NCBI GenBank assembly: GCA_002365175.1
Contig: DEZK01000007.1
Location: 1 to 64,000, forward strand
Direction: 5' to 3'
DNA: 64,000 nucleotides
From: Raskinella chloraquaticus (SeqCode)
GTDB lineage: Bacteria; Pseudomonadota; Alphaproteobacteria; Rhizobiales; UBA4765
How positions within the stretch are numbered: the first letter of the stretch is position 1; each line of letters starts with the position of its first letter. The position numbers were made by a program, and so were the translations under genes. Below the pieces are notes generated by a model, which saw nothing but the letters and a program-made list of their open reading frames with translations, did not search any database and was not told the origin of the DNA. Positions 16,546 to 26,002 of this stretch are shown here, piece by piece.

Positions 16546-17013
16546 CTATGACCCGGATTTGGGCGTCATGACAGGATCCCAGGTAATGGCGTGCAGCTCA
16601 TAATCCTCCACTGCAACATCGCTTTCGCGCGCCGACACACGATTTCTGACCGATATGCCAGCCTCATGGACCGTCTGGCGCGATCCGGACACTAAATGGT
16701 GCCACCAGTACAGCGGCCTGCCCTGATCAACGAGAACGTAGGCGCATGTCGGCGGCAGCCAGGGTAATTCGCGCACGCCAGCAGGCGTCAGCTTGACGCA
16801 ATCGGGCACGCGTTTCGACCGGTTGTCGTAGTCACCGCAACGGCATGCCTTGCAATCGAGAAGATCGCAGGCAACCGACGTCCAGATGATGGTATCTGTT
16901 TCCTCGTCAATTATTTTGTTGAGGCAGCAGCGGCCACAGCCATCGCATAGCGATTCCCATTCCTGGGAGGTCATCTCATCAAGTGTTTTTTCTTCCCAGA
17001 ACGGAGCGGCCAT
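16546..17013 (-). CDS. ycgN: YcgN-type cysteine-cluster protein (UPF0260)
   Basis: The 155-residue protein from MAAPFWEEKTLDEM has the UPF0260/YcgN signature: EWESLCDGCGRCCLNK (residues 18-33) plus further cysteines at about 49, 54, 57, 59, 72 and 90, suggesting a bound metal or iron-sulfur cluster. The biochemical role is not established. The start at 17013 is chosen from the family N-terminus (PFW-KTLDEM); the frame is open to 17703 but that stretch is antisense to the penicillin-binding protein gene. It is divergent from that gene with a 138-base gap. Confidence 0.85.
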   Translation of the reverse strand: MAAPFWEEKTLDEMTSQEWESLCDGCGRCCLNKIIDEETDTIIWTSVACDLLDCKACRCGDYDNRSKRVPDCVKLTPAGVRELPWLPPTCAYVLVDQGRPLYWWHHLVSGSRQTVHEAGISVRNRVSARESDVAVEDYELHAITWDPVMTPKSGS

Positions 17014-17151
17014 GTGAAACTGTCCCAAACGCGAGCGGCCAGCGATGACTTGTTTTCGCCGTCCTGTCATGCTGAAAGAGCGATCGAGGCAGCGCCTTCC
17101 TGCCAGAAACCCGTTCTGTTCGTTGATTTCCGCGATTTCGGTTGATAGGCC

Positions 17152-19380
17152 ATGAAAATTCCAGCTGATCAGGACAACAGGCAGACAGGCGCGCCCGATC
17201 CGCAAGCGGCCGTCGACCTCAGGTCTATGGCGCCAAAAACAAAAAAAAGCCGTTGGTCTTTCGGCCTTCTCGAAATCGATTCGATGATCGATGACACGCT
17301 CTATCGCTGCGGCGCGGTGCTCAAACAAAGCTATGACGGCTTCACCGTGTTCATGGACAGGTTCGGGGTTGTCGGCGTCAAGCGTATCGCCGTGGAATTT
17401 GCTTCGGACGGTCTGACATTTGCTGTCCTTGGCGGCATGCTTCTGCTTGCCTTTGCCAAACCCGCCTTTGAATACGCGAAGGTCGATTGGCGCAGCGCGC
17501 AGGATTATGCCATCGTCTTTCTGGATCGCGCCGGTAACGAAATCGGCCAGCGCGGGATCAGGCATACAGAGTCCGTCAGGCTCGAAGATATTCCCGCCTA
17601 TCTGGTTCAGGCGACTCTGGCGACGGAGGATCGTCGCTTTTTCGAACATTTCGGCATTGACGTTCCTGGCACAGCGCGGGCTATCGTCGAGAACGCGCGC
17701 CACGCTGGCATCGTGCAGGGCGGCTCGTCATTGACGCAGCAACTTGCTAAGAATCTATTCCTTTCCAATGAACGCACCATCGAGCGCAAAATCCGTGAGG
17801 CGTTTCTGGCGCTATGGCTTGAGGTCAATCTCAGCAAGCGTGAAATCCTCAAGACCTACCTTGATCGCGCTTATATGGGCGGCGGCGCGTTTGGCGTTGA
17901 AGCGGCGTCAAACTTTTATTTTGGCAAGTCGGTCCGCGATATCTCCCTGGCGGAGGCGGCCATGCTGGCGGGCCTGTTCAAGGCGCCGAGCCGCTACGCG
18001 CCGCACATCAACCTGCCGGCAGCGCGCGGGCGGGCCAATCAGGTGCTGACCAATCTCGTCGAGGCCGGCTACCTCACCGAGGGGCAGGTGTGGGGGGCAC
18101 GCCGCAATCCGGCGACGCCAGTGGCGCGGCGCAATGACGAGAGCCCGAACTATTTCCTCGATTGGGCTTTTGATGAGGTCAAGCGGCTGGTGCCGCGCGG
18201 AGAGCGGACGCTCACGGTCAAGACGACGATCGACGTCAATCTGCAGCGCCGGGCTGATCAGGCGATTGAGGATGCGCTGCGCAAATCCGGCGATGCCTAT
18301 GACGTCGATCAGGGCGCGCTGGTCAGCCTTGATATCGACGGATCGATACGAGCCATGGTTGGCGGGCGCGATTATGGCTCGTCGCAATTCAACCGGGCGG
18401 TCACCGGCCAGCGCCAGACCGGCTCCTCATTCAAGCCTTATGTCTACCTGACCGCATTCATGAATGGTTACTCGCCGAAGACGGCCATCGTCGATGCGCC
18501 GATCACGATTGGCAATTGGAGCCCCAAGAATTATTCCGGCGGCTATTCCGGCGCCATGAACCTGACAGAAGCTCTGGTGCGCTCGATCAACACCGTTCCC
18601 GTGCGACTGACGGCCGCCATTGGACGAGCGAAAATCATTGAAACGGTGCGGAAGGCCGGTATCGAATCGGAGCTGCCGAACACGCCGTCTCTGCCTCTGG
18701 GCGTCGCTGATCTGACAGTAATCGAGATGGCACAGGGCTACGCGCATTTTGCCAGCGGGGGCAAATCGGTGAAAGCGCACGGGATCGTGGAAATTCGCAA
18801 CCCCAAGGGCGACATCCTTTATCGTACCGACCGCGACGGACCGCCGCAGACCCAGGTTTTTCCGCCCAAGGCGGTTGCTGATCTGGTTGGTGTCATGGTC
18901 GAGATCGTCGAGCGCGGCACCGCTACGCGTGCCCAGCTCGATGGCATTCGGGCGGCAGGAAAAACAGGCACGACGAACGCCTACCGTGACGCCTGGTTTG
19001 TGGGTTACACGGGTAATTTCACGACAGCAGTATGGTTCGGCAATGATGATTCGACACCCATGAACCGCATGACCGGCGGCACCCTGCCGGCGATGACGTG
19101 GCAGGAATTCATGAGCCACGCGCATCGTGGCGTCGAGAGGCGGGCGCTATTTGGCGTAGCCGATGAGCCGCTCACACGGCTGTCGCGCGCCACACTGGCG
19201 GGAGGGGTGGACGTCTCCGCGCCGGCAAGCGTCGCGCCATTGCGCTCGCTCGCCTTGTCGAAGCAATCGGCCGAAGTGCTGAAGCGGATCGAGCGGCAAT
19301 TGCGTTCAGCGCCGCCCCTCACGGTGCCATCGGCTGATCGTCCCGATGCGCGCCTGTCGGCGCTGCCGCAGCAAAATTGA
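17152..19380 (+). CDS. Class A penicillin-binding protein (PBP1A family)
   Basis: A 742-residue bifunctional peptidoglycan synthase. After a cytoplasmic part and one membrane segment (about 87-103) comes a GT51 transglycosylase domain with the catalytic glutamate in TEDRRFFEHFG and the GGSSLTQQLAKNLFL motif, then a transpeptidase domain with the active serine in TGSSFKP, the SIN triad element (VRSINTVPVR) and KTGTTNAYRDAWF. It polymerises and cross-links murein in the periplasm. It is followed by DUF1214 and DUF1254 genes in a tight operon, a pairing common in Rhizobiales. A shorter start at 17227 (MAPKTKK) is possible. Confidence 0.92.
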   Translation: MKIPADQDNRQTGAPDPQAAVDLRSMAPKTKKSRWSFGLLEIDSMIDDTLYRCGAVLKQSYDGFTVFMDRFGVVGVKRIAVEFASDGLTFAVLGGMLLLAFAKPAFEYAKVDWRSAQDYAIVFLDRAGNEIGQRGIRHTESVRLEDIPAYLVQATLATEDRRFFEHFGIDVPGTARAIVENARHAGIVQGGSSLTQQLAKNLFLSNERTIERKIREAFLALWLEVNLSKREILKTYLDRAYMGGGAFGVEAASNFYFGKSVRDISLAEAAMLAGLFKAPSRYAPHINLPAARGRANQVLTNLVEAGYLTEGQVWGARRNPATPVARRNDESPNYFLDWAFDEVKRLVPRGERTLTVKTTIDVNLQRRADQAIEDALRKSGDAYDVDQGALVSLDIDGSIRAMVGGRDYGSSQFNRAVTGQRQTGSSFKPYVYLTAFMNGYSPKTAIVDAPITIGNWSPKNYSGGYSGAMNLTEALVRSINTVPVRLTAAIGRAKIIETVRKAGIESELPNTPSLPLGVADLTVIEMAQGYAHFASGGKSVKAHGIVEIRNPKGDILYRTDRDGPPQTQVFPPKAVADLVGVMVEIVERGTATRAQLDGIRAAGKTGTTNAYRDAWFVGYTGNFTTAVWFGNDDSTPMNRMTGGTLPAMTWQEFMSHAHRGVERRALFGVADEPLTRLSRATLAGGVDVSAPASVAPLRSLALSKQSAEVLKRIERQLRSAPPLTVPSADRPDARLSALPQQN

Positions 19381-19390
19381 GGACATCAAT

Positions 19391-19966
19391 TTGCGCCGGC
19401 CGTTGACCATCATGGTCTCGATGTTCTGCGGCGTCTTGCTCGGCCTGTTGTTGACGCAAGCAGCCCTTGATCGGGAACTGGGTTTCAACAAGCTGCGCTT
19501 TGGACCGTGGATCGGCAATCCCCGCCTCGGGGGCATATTTGCCGACCCCTACAGCAAGGCGATGCTGGCACGCTCCGGTGAACTGCCTTTGGGTGGTGGC
19601 GAGGGGCTGACACTCGTTGCGGAACGCGACAGCGCAGGAAACGCTCTTTCAGCTCATTGCACCTATACGATCGCCGGTGACGTGCCTCCGGCCCGCTATT
19701 GGACGCTTGCCGTGTCGTACCGCGATGGCCGGTTGATCGATAATCCGTCTCAGCGCTTCGGCTTTACGTCGAGCGAGATCGTTCGCGGCGCCGATGGCAA
19801 GATCAATCTGGTTGCCTCGTCGCTGCCGCGCGCGGGCAATTGGATCCCACTGGCAGGAGCCGAACCGTTACGGCTGACGCTGCGATTATATGACACGCCG
19901 CTTGCCAATGAATCAGGTGGTGTACAGCCCATCTGGCCGGTCATTACGCGTCTGCAATGTCCATGA
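19391..19966 (+). CDS. DUF1214 membrane-anchored protein
   Basis: About 191 residues from the proposed TTG start: an N-terminal membrane helix (MVSMFCGVLLGLLLTQAAL) and a DUF1214 beta-rich domain with the YWTLAVSYRDGRLI and PIWPVITRLQ segments. The TTG at 19391 is preferred because GAGGACAT lies just upstream, directly after the penicillin-binding protein stop; an ATG at 19412 would shorten it by seven residues. It overlaps the DUF1254 gene by ten bases. In this order a short DUF1214/DUF1254 pair after a PBP1A gene suggests an envelope function, but none is known. Confidence 0.75.
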   Translation: MRRPLTIMVSMFCGVLLGLLLTQAALDRELGFNKLRFGPWIGNPRLGGIFADPYSKAMLARSGELPLGGGEGLTLVAERDSAGNALSAHCTYTIAGDVPPARYWTLAVSYRDGRLIDNPSQRFGFTSSEIVRGADGKINLVASSLPRAGNWIPLAGAEPLRLTLRLYDTPLANESGGVQPIWPVITRLQCP

Positions 19967-20520
19967 CCGCGCTTTACCGCTCAGGCGTCTTGATTATCAT
20001 AGCGTTTCTGCTCGCAGCGCTCACTCATGTCAGCGCGATCTTGCTGGTGCCGTCTCTCACCCCGATCGATAGCTGGACGAAACTTGCCAAGCTCGGCGAT
20101 GTTGGAACATTCGCGCTCGTGACGACAACCGATGGTGTTTCGGATCTGGTGCCGCGCAATGACCCGATGACGATCATCGCCATCTGCCGCTATGATCTCG
20201 ACGAAAGCGGGCCGGTGCGGATCAGCGGCAGGCTCAGCCTCCCCTATTGGGGATTTTTCGCTCATGACCGGCGCGGCATGGTCTATTACGCGATCAACAA
20301 TCGCGCATTCGGGGAACGACCGCTTTCGCTGCGCGTGATGACTGGCGATGATGTGGTGCGCTTTCGCGCTGATCTGCCGGAGGATGCCGAACAGGAATTG
20401 CTGGTCGCATCGCCTGATGCGCGCGGCTTTGTCCTCATTCGCGCCCTGGTGCCATTTCCCGGCTCACGGCTGCGCGTGGAGGCTGAGCTGAAACAGCTCG
20501 AATGCCGGTCAGGACAATAG
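19957..20520 (+). CDS. DUF1254-like exported or membrane-anchored protein
   Basis: A 187-residue protein with an N-terminal hydrophobic segment (residues 10-31, VLIIIAFLLAALTHVSAILL) and a domain resembling the DUF1254 half of DUF1254/DUF1214 proteins (DPMTIIAICRYDLDESGPVR). It overlaps the preceding DUF1214 gene, so the two halves that are often one polypeptide elsewhere are here separate and coupled. It ends eight bases before the convergent lipoprotein gene. Function unknown; periplasmic location is likely. Confidence 0.72.
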   Translation: MSMTALYRSGVLIIIAFLLAALTHVSAILLVPSLTPIDSWTKLAKLGDVGTFALVTTTDGVSDLVPRNDPMTIIAICRYDLDESGPVRISGRLSLPYWGFFAHDRRGMVYYAINNRAFGERPLSLRVMTGDDVVRFRADLPEDAEQELLVASPDARGFVLIRALVPFPGSRLRVEAELKQLECRSGQ

Positions 20521-20527
20521 TCCGCGC

Positions 20528-21310
20528 CTATTTGGTGATCAGCGGCGGCAGACGTTTGCGCTCGCGGCGCTCGCCAGGGGCGGAGCGCTCATCCGAGGTT
20601 GCGCCAATGGCAGGAAGGCAGGCCGTAATTTCCCATGAGAGAGCATCAATCGCCGCTTCCGCCTCAACTGCCCGCGTCGACGGTGTTTCAACGATCAGGC
20701 GACCCAGCACGTAGCGATAGGCTTGATCGCGCAGGCCAAGTGCCTGGCAGACACTGCGGATGACACCGGTATTCTCGTCGACGCGCCGCTCGGCCGCCGC
20801 GCTCAATTCAGCGTCCGCATTCAGCGATCGGGCCGCCGCGATCCGCGCCCCGTCCGCCTTGCCAACCCTGGTGGCAATCAGGCGAAAGGCCGGCATGCGC
20901 TTGGCGTCGTATTGCGCCTGCTCGATGAGCCTTGCGTAGCGGGTTTCGTGCGAAGCGACGGGAAGCGTGAACAAGGCGGAATAATAGGCCTTGGGGTAAT
21001 TTGCATACCAGCCATCGGGAAGGGCCCGCCACCAGGCGAACTGGTAAATGGCATTGCCGGGCACATCGCGGTCAGGCGGGCGCGCGAGATCCCAACCGAC
21101 ATTGCGCAGTTCGCGCTCCTCATCGGTCATTGGCAAAGGAGAAGGGGGAACTTTTCCAGCCACAACCGAAAACGGGCCGGAGACATTGGTAATGGTCGAG
21201 GCAAAGATACCGCTATCGCGCCGTCCCAGATCGCCAACCGGCGCGGCACAGCCTGCCATGGTGAGCGCGGCGGCCAGCGCCGCACCTCGGTAGGCGCGCC
21301 TGCCGATCAC
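20528..21310 (-). CDS. Predicted lipoprotein of unknown function
   Basis: A 260-residue protein with a lipobox (LTMAGC, Cys21) after a short signal peptide, so it should be lipid-anchored. The mature part is helical, with YQFAWWRALPDGWYANYPKA and a long stretch of Ala/Arg helices, and ends in a basic tail. It starts with GTG at 21310 in a GTGA overlap with the small upstream gene, so the two are coupled. I do not recognise a characterised family; it resembles conserved hypothetical proteins of Rhizobiales. Confidence 0.7.
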   Translation of the reverse strand: MIGRRAYRGAALAAALTMAGCAAPVGDLGRRDSGIFASTITNVSGPFSVVAGKVPPSPLPMTDEERELRNVGWDLARPPDRDVPGNAIYQFAWWRALPDGWYANYPKAYYSALFTLPVASHETRYARLIEQAQYDAKRMPAFRLIATRVGKADGARIAAARSLNADAELSAAAERRVDENTGVIRSVCQALGLRDQAYRYVLGRLIVETPSTRAVEAEAAIDALSWEITACLPAIGATSDERSAPGERRERKRLPPLITK

Positions 21311-21507
21311 GACACGTTGCGGCGGCGGCGACGGGAGGGCGTCTTGCCGCGGCCAGCGAGCCTCTTTGATGCCGGCAAAGCATGGTCATCCTGATGGCGC
21401 TCATAGCGCACACCAAGGAACAGCAAAATACGCGCCGGTCCCGCCGCAACCGTTCGCGGCTGACGTCTGATTGCTCGCCATCGTTCCAGATCAATGATCT
21501 CAGCCAT
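21307..21507 (-). CDS. Small basic protein of unknown function
   Basis: About 66 residues from MAEIIDLERWRAIRR, with ARILLFLGVRYERH in the middle and a very basic tail (GKTPSRRRRRNVS). The stop overlaps the GTG start of the lipoprotein gene (GTGA), and the ILFLGVRYER pattern recalls small conserved Rhizobiales proteins, which supports a real gene. The frame is open eight codons further upstream (21531). The arginine-rich end may bind nucleic acid or another acidic partner; this is a guess. Confidence 0.6.
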   Translation of the reverse strand: MAEIIDLERWRAIRRQPRTVAAGPARILLFLGVRYERHQDDHALPASKRLAGRGKTPSRRRRRNVS

Positions 21508-21661
21508 CGAGATATCCCCACTCTCACCCACGAATCACTGCCACTGCGGCACAGAATTGGTCCCGCGCCTTCATTAACAATTGACCTGGGTTAAGACTTC
21601 GCTAACGGCTCATGGTCAAAGTGAGAGAAATTTTTTACCACATCAGCCGCCAGAGGTTCCC

Positions 21662-22705
21662 ATGACCGCGTTACCGCCAGCTCCCGAACGCCGTGATGAC
21701 AGCCTGATTGCGAGCGAAAGAGCGCTGTCGATTGTCTTTGGGCTGGTGGACATGTTTGTCAGGGGCGAAGGCCGCCATCGCGCCAATGAGCTGGCGCAAT
21801 TCGAAGCATTAATGTTGCATTTTCTTACCAAGATCGACCCGTTTTCGCGAGCCGTCGTTGCCCAGAAGCTGGCACCCTGCGCCTCTTTGCCGACAAGCAT
21901 TCTCGAACTGCTTGCCTTCGACAGGGATGAAGTGGCCGAACCCATTCTGATGTCCGCGCCCCTGCTGCCACCACAAGTTATCGAGGCGATCTTGCAAACC
22001 GGGAGCGCAGCCCTGCGGGCGTGCCTCGAGAGGCGCCATACACAAACGGAAACGAAAACCACTGCGGCGCGCGCCTTGTCCGAACCATCCGTGCCGATGG
22101 CTGAAGCGTCCTCGCCTGCGATCACACAAGAGCCGGAGGCGAAACGTCCAACCCATGGTGGTCTTGCCTCGTCGTCGCAGGCCTTTTTTGATGCCTCACC
22201 GATCGACAGGCAGGCAACGCTGCAGCATCTGAGCGAAGTAAGTGAAGGCGAAGTACCCGCGCCGATCAGCCGAGATAAGCTTGAGACGCTGCTGCGGTTG
22301 CTCACGTTGCGCGATCATGACGGGGTGGCGCAGATCCTTACCGACGTTCTGTTGCTCCCGCTCCCCCTCACCCGGCGAATGATCGATGATCCGCACGGCG
22401 AAGCGCTCGTCATTGCTGGCCGTGTGATGGGTCTTGAGGAAGCGCAATTCCTGCGCCTGGTGCTGCTGGCAAATCCGCAGGTTGGCCGGGTCGTCGATCG
22501 CGTCTATCGCCTGCGCGCCCTTTACCGGCAGGTCAGCCCACAGGCAGCCGTCAAACTGGTCACGATCTGGCGGGGTTCAAAATCCGGCCAGCCACGCTTT
22601 GTCGCTTTCGACAATCGCCGCGGGACAAGCATCCGACAAGCCCAATCGACTCCGGCAGCGACCAACGAGCTCGGCGCGTTCAATCGATTGTCAGGACGTC
22701 AGTAA
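21662..22705 (+). CDS. DUF2336 helical-repeat protein
   Basis: About 347 residues from MTALPPAPERRDDS, preceded by AGAGG. Helical repeats fill residues 20-130 (SRAVVAQKLAPCASLPTSIL, LAFDRDEVAEPIL) and again 200-320, separated by a Ser/Thr/Pro-rich linker. This is the HEAT-like pattern of DUF2336 proteins common in alphaproteobacteria. No catalytic motif is seen, so a scaffold or regulatory role is likely. It converges on the DUF1491 gene, with a 15-base overlap of the 3' ends. Confidence 0.75.
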   Translation: MTALPPAPERRDDSLIASERALSIVFGLVDMFVRGEGRHRANELAQFEALMLHFLTKIDPFSRAVVAQKLAPCASLPTSILELLAFDRDEVAEPILMSAPLLPPQVIEAILQTGSAALRACLERRHTQTETKTTAARALSEPSVPMAEASSPAITQEPEAKRPTHGGLASSSQAFFDASPIDRQATLQHLSEVSEGEVPAPISRDKLETLLRLLTLRDHDGVAQILTDVLLLPLPLTRRMIDDPHGEALVIAGRVMGLEEAQFLRLVLLANPQVGRVVDRVYRLRALYRQVSPQAAVKLVTIWRGSKSGQPRFVAFDNRRGTSIRQAQSTPAATNELGAFNRLSGRQ

Positions 22706-23038
22706 ATCGCCGAGAAAGTGACGTCCGTCACGATCTTCCACTCCGACGATCCAGATATCACTGTCGAAACCGATTTCTCGAGTGAGGCGCTCATCCACAT
22801 CGGAGGCGGGCATTGCCGCGCCGCTCCACAGCGGTGACCACCGCCGCTCACCTGAACCCTCGTCATATGCTGATTGTGGCGCCGGCACGAAAAGGAGGCT
22901 CAGCCGATCCGCGCGGTCCACCCGGATGAAGATCGAACCTGCTTCAATGGCTCCCTTGCGGGCAACGACAGCAAACCCTCCTGCTGCCGCGACACGACGC
23001 AGATAGGCATGCACCCATAGTTCGGACGTAACGCGCAT
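22691..23038 (-). CDS. DUF1491 family protein
   Basis: A 115-residue protein matching DUF1491: MRVTSELWVHAYLRR at the N-terminus, GAIEAGSIFIRVDR in the middle and SDIWIVGVEDRDGRHF near the end. This family is almost confined to alphaproteobacteria and has no assigned function. It lies downstream of the histidine kinase and peptidoglycan-binding genes on the same strand, 42 bases after the latter. Confidence 0.85.
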   Translation of the reverse strand: MRVTSELWVHAYLRRVAAAGGFAVVARKGAIEAGSIFIRVDRADRLSLLFVPAPQSAYDEGSGERRWSPLWSGAAMPASDVDERLTREIGFDSDIWIVGVEDRDGRHFLGDLLTS

Positions 23039-23080
23039 CAGCTCGTATAAAGGTTCCTGTTCAGCCCGTCACAAGCGCGA

Positions 23081-23935
23081 TCAGCGCAGAGGGCCGCCGA
23101 TTTTGGACAGTTCCCGCAACAGCGGTTGATCGATATCGCCGCTCACCTTGATTGCGCGATCACGCTGGAATTTCTCAACCGCCGTCCGGGTGTCTTGCGA
23201 CATCTTGCCGTTGACGCGGCCCTGGTAATAGGCCATGTCGCCAAGGCGCTTCTGGACTGCTGTAATTGTCGGCGCATCGATACGTGTATCCAAAGTCGAC
23301 TGCGTTGGCACGCGTGGCTCGCGCTGCAGCCGCTGCAACAGGGCCGGGGTCGCTTTTCCGGTGACAGGCAAGCCCGCGCGCTGCTGATAATCGCGGATCG
23401 CCGCCTCGGTCCGCACGCCGATGACACCATCGATTGCCCCGCCATACATCCCGATGCGCGCAAGCTCTGACTGAACGGCGGAATAGCGGGACCGCACGTC
23501 GCTCGTCTTTTCTGCCGCCGCCGACACGGGGTGCCGCCCTGCGGGATCAAGCCCCGCGAGCGCATTGATGACATCGTCGATATCGCCTTCCCTGACCTGT
23601 GTTGCGGGGCGCGCTTTCTGGCTTTCAACGCCAGCGAAGAGAGGGCGTGGATGGGCTTTTCCCTGCGACAGAAAATTACTGCCCGCGACGATGCCGGCCC
23701 AGCCGAATGCCAGCATGAATATGCTTGCCAGCTTGTGGCTGAGAGCAAGACGGGCACCTTCCCTTGCCAGGCGCCAACAGATGGCGGCTCCGCCAGCGAT
23801 GATATCCATCGCAGCGCGCCGCCTGGGCGGAGCCGGCAGGCGTGGCGATTTTCGCGGCAGGGCGATGATCGGCTGGTCGAGGACGAACTCGAAATCACGC
23901 AACTGACTGTCTCCTCGTCGATTGCTCACCATCAT
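23081..23935 (-). CDS. Membrane-anchored peptidoglycan-binding protein
   Basis: About 284 residues: a cytoplasmic N-terminus, one membrane helix (LASIFMLAFGWAGIVAGSNF) and two PG_binding_1 repeats in the C-terminal half, one around IDGVIGVRTEAAIRDYQQR and the other around GRVNGKMSQDTRTAVEKFQR. It should anchor to murein from the inner membrane. The start overlaps the end of the histidine kinase gene by about 40 bases (ATG at 23935 or 23932), so the two are likely co-translated and perhaps functionally linked in envelope or cell-cycle signalling. Confidence 0.8.
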   Translation of the reverse strand: MMVSNRRGDSQLRDFEFVLDQPIIALPRKSPRLPAPPRRRAAMDIIAGGAAICWRLAREGARLALSHKLASIFMLAFGWAGIVAGSNFLSQGKAHPRPLFAGVESQKARPATQVREGDIDDVINALAGLDPAGRHPVSAAAEKTSDVRSRYSAVQSELARIGMYGGAIDGVIGVRTEAAIRDYQQRAGLPVTGKATPALLQRLQREPRVPTQSTLDTRIDAPTITAVQKRLGDMAYYQGRVNGKMSQDTRTAVEKFQRDRAIKVSGDIDQPLLRELSKIGGPLR

Positions 23936-25697
23936 CCTTGGGCGAGGTTGGCTGCAAGCGTCTGATCGTTGACCCTGAGGCATCCGCATCAATCGGCAAC
24001 CGCACGGTTACGCTTGTGCCAACGCCCAGTTTCGATCGGATATTGAGCGAACCGCCGTGAAGTTCGGCTAGACCTTTGACAACCGACAATCCCAGACCGG
24101 TTCCCTCATAGCGACGATCATAGCTTGATTGCGCTTGCACAAAGGGGGTTGCCAGCGTCGGCAGATCCCGCTCATGAATGCCGACGCCTGTGTCGCGCAC
24201 GGTAAGGAACGCGTTTCGCGCATCGAATGCCAGCGTGACCGAAACGTCGCCGCTTTTATCCGTGAACTTGAGCGCGTTCGACAGGAGGTTGAGCAGGATC
24301 TGCTTGCAGGCACGAGGATCAGCGACGAGCTCCCTGCCTGCAAGCGGCACGTCGCAGGTCAGTTTCACGTCGGCCTTCTCGGCCATGGGTGCCATCATGG
24401 CGACCGTTCGTTTCACCAGAGCCCCGACATCGAACGGCTCAGGGGTGATGGTGAATGACCCCGCTTCAAGCTTTGACATATCAAGAATACCGTTCACGAC
24501 GTCGAGCAGATGACGCCCGGATTCATTGATCAGAACCGCATATTCGACAACGCGCTCAGGTGGCAGTTTGATGGGCATTTCCATCGACAGCATCTCGGAG
24601 AAGCCGATAATGGCATTCAGCGGCGTGCGCAGCTCATGACTGATGTTGGCGAGAAAGCGTGTCTTGGCATCACTCGCCTTCTCGGTCAGCTCGTTGGCCA
24701 GACGCAAGGCTTCCTGCTGGCGGCGATGAGCCTCGATGTCGCGCGTCACGGCAACAAGCTCGACCGCGTCATCGGCGGCATTTTCGTTGAAACGCCGACA
24801 ACGCATTTCAACCCAGCGCCATTGTGGCACGGCCTCGTCCATGATCGTCTTGCGGATCCGGAACTCGACAGTGGCAGTCGTTCCGAGTTCAGCGGCATCG
24901 GCAAAAACCGTCAGATAGGCCGGGCGATCGCCGACATGGACGAGGGAGAAAAGACCGTTATCAAGCAAGTCTGATGACGCGATCCCGAAGAGGTCGCGCG
25001 CTGCCGGCGAGGCGAACAGCACGTTACCCGAGCGGGTATGGCGCGTGATAAGATCGGTCGCGTTGTCGGCCAAAAGCCGGTAGCGCGCGTCTTCCTCGCT
25101 CTGCATTTTGGCCGCCTGGCGATTGGCGCTATCCAGACCCGCCGCAACCGTTACCGCGTAGACGATACAAATGATGGCGGAGTTAGCCAGCGCGATGGTC
25201 CACAAAAGCGTCGGCGAGGAAATCACCGGAGGCACGCCCCAAACTTGCCCGACAGCGACGATCGCCAAAGCCATGATGACGTGAACGGCCGCGCTCAGCA
25301 GCGAATTGCGCCGGCCGGTCGACGCGGCATACAGCAGCACGGGAATAAACCAGCAGACGACGCTCGATGCCAGACCACCGCACATCCATACGGCAACGGC
25401 CACCAGCGTGGTGAAATTGGCAACGGAAAACGCTTCGGCCCGCTCCAGCCGCCCGCCACGGGACAATCCAACCGACAGCAGCAAGGGCGTCGCGAGCCAG
25501 GCGAAGGCAACGGCTTCACTGGAAGAGGGAGCACCTACAATTGCAAGATATAAGGGAATTGCCAGAATGCCGATCAATCCACCGCTTAAATGGGCGGTCA
25601 AAAAGGCACGATGGCGGAAATACGAGACAGCATCGCTGGCGCTTTCGTGCACCAGATGATCCAGGACAGAACCGATGGGCATCAAAGCCTTCAACAC
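23895..25697 (-). CDS. Membrane PAS-domain sensor histidine kinase (DivJ/PdhS-like)
   Basis: A 600-residue kinase with about five to six membrane helices (residues 35-185), a PAS domain (about 202-325), a HisKA domain with the phosphorylated His354 in NISHELRTPLNAIIGFSEML, and a HATPase domain with DPRACKQILLNLLSNALKF, DTGVGI and YEGTGLGLSVVKGL. The dimerisation helix sequence is of the type found in DivJ/PleC/PdhS kinases that control DivK in alphaproteobacteria, but many other kinases share it. No response regulator is adjacent. It is encoded with a peptidoglycan-binding membrane protein. Confidence 0.88.
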   Translation of the reverse strand: MLKALMPIGSVLDHLVHESASDAVSYFRHRAFLTAHLSGGLIGILAIPLYLAIVGAPSSSEAVAFAWLATPLLLSVGLSRGGRLERAEAFSVANFTTLVAVAVWMCGGLASSVVCWFIPVLLYAASTGRRNSLLSAAVHVIMALAIVAVGQVWGVPPVISSPTLLWTIALANSAIICIVYAVTVAAGLDSANRQAAKMQSEEDARYRLLADNATDLITRHTRSGNVLFASPAARDLFGIASSDLLDNGLFSLVHVGDRPAYLTVFADAAELGTTATVEFRIRKTIMDEAVPQWRWVEMRCRRFNENAADDAVELVAVTRDIEAHRRQQEALRLANELTEKASDAKTRFLANISHELRTPLNAIIGFSEMLSMEMPIKLPPERVVEYAVLINESGRHLLDVVNGILDMSKLEAGSFTITPEPFDVGALVKRTVAMMAPMAEKADVKLTCDVPLAGRELVADPRACKQILLNLLSNALKFTDKSGDVSVTLAFDARNAFLTVRDTGVGIHERDLPTLATPFVQAQSSYDRRYEGTGLGLSVVKGLAELHGGSLNIRSKLGVGTSVTVRLPIDADASGSTIRRLQPTSPKDDGEQSTRRQSVA

Positions 25698-26002
25698 TCA
25701 CACGCCTCCGCCAGCTCAAGGGCCGACTGTGATTGATCGTGGGCAATCCTCGCGGAGTTCCTTTAAGAGACACCTAAAAGTTTCGCGATGGCCACCCGAC
25801 GGCGTCGAGAACTCTTGGACGTGCTCAACATTTCGTAAAAAGCCGCAGAACGGGAAGAGAAATGCCCGATCGATAAAATTTTAGAAAATTGCGACACCGC
25901 AGCGAAATCTCTGCCTGCTAATCGTTGCTCAGACGAGCCAGGAAAAAGGTTCGCATATACAACTGACATGAACGTCAAAACTGTCGAAACGGGGCAAGCA
26001 CC
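25698..26002. other. Intergenic region, divergent promoters expected
   Basis: This 305-base gap separates the minus-strand kinase gene from the plus-strand DUF5330 gene and must hold promoters for both. I see no clear -35/-10 pair, hairpin or RNA gene. A 71-codon minus-strand frame (25763-25978) exists but lacks a ribosome-binding site and recognisable features. Confidence 0.5.

Noticed and set aside
17014..17703. Upstream extension of the YcgN frame to 17703
   Set aside because: The extension is antisense to the penicillin-binding protein gene and the family N-terminus begins at 17013.
25763..25978. 71-codon minus-strand ORF between the kinase and DUF5330 genes
   Set aside because: No ribosome-binding site, no recognisable feature, and it would occupy the divergent promoter region.
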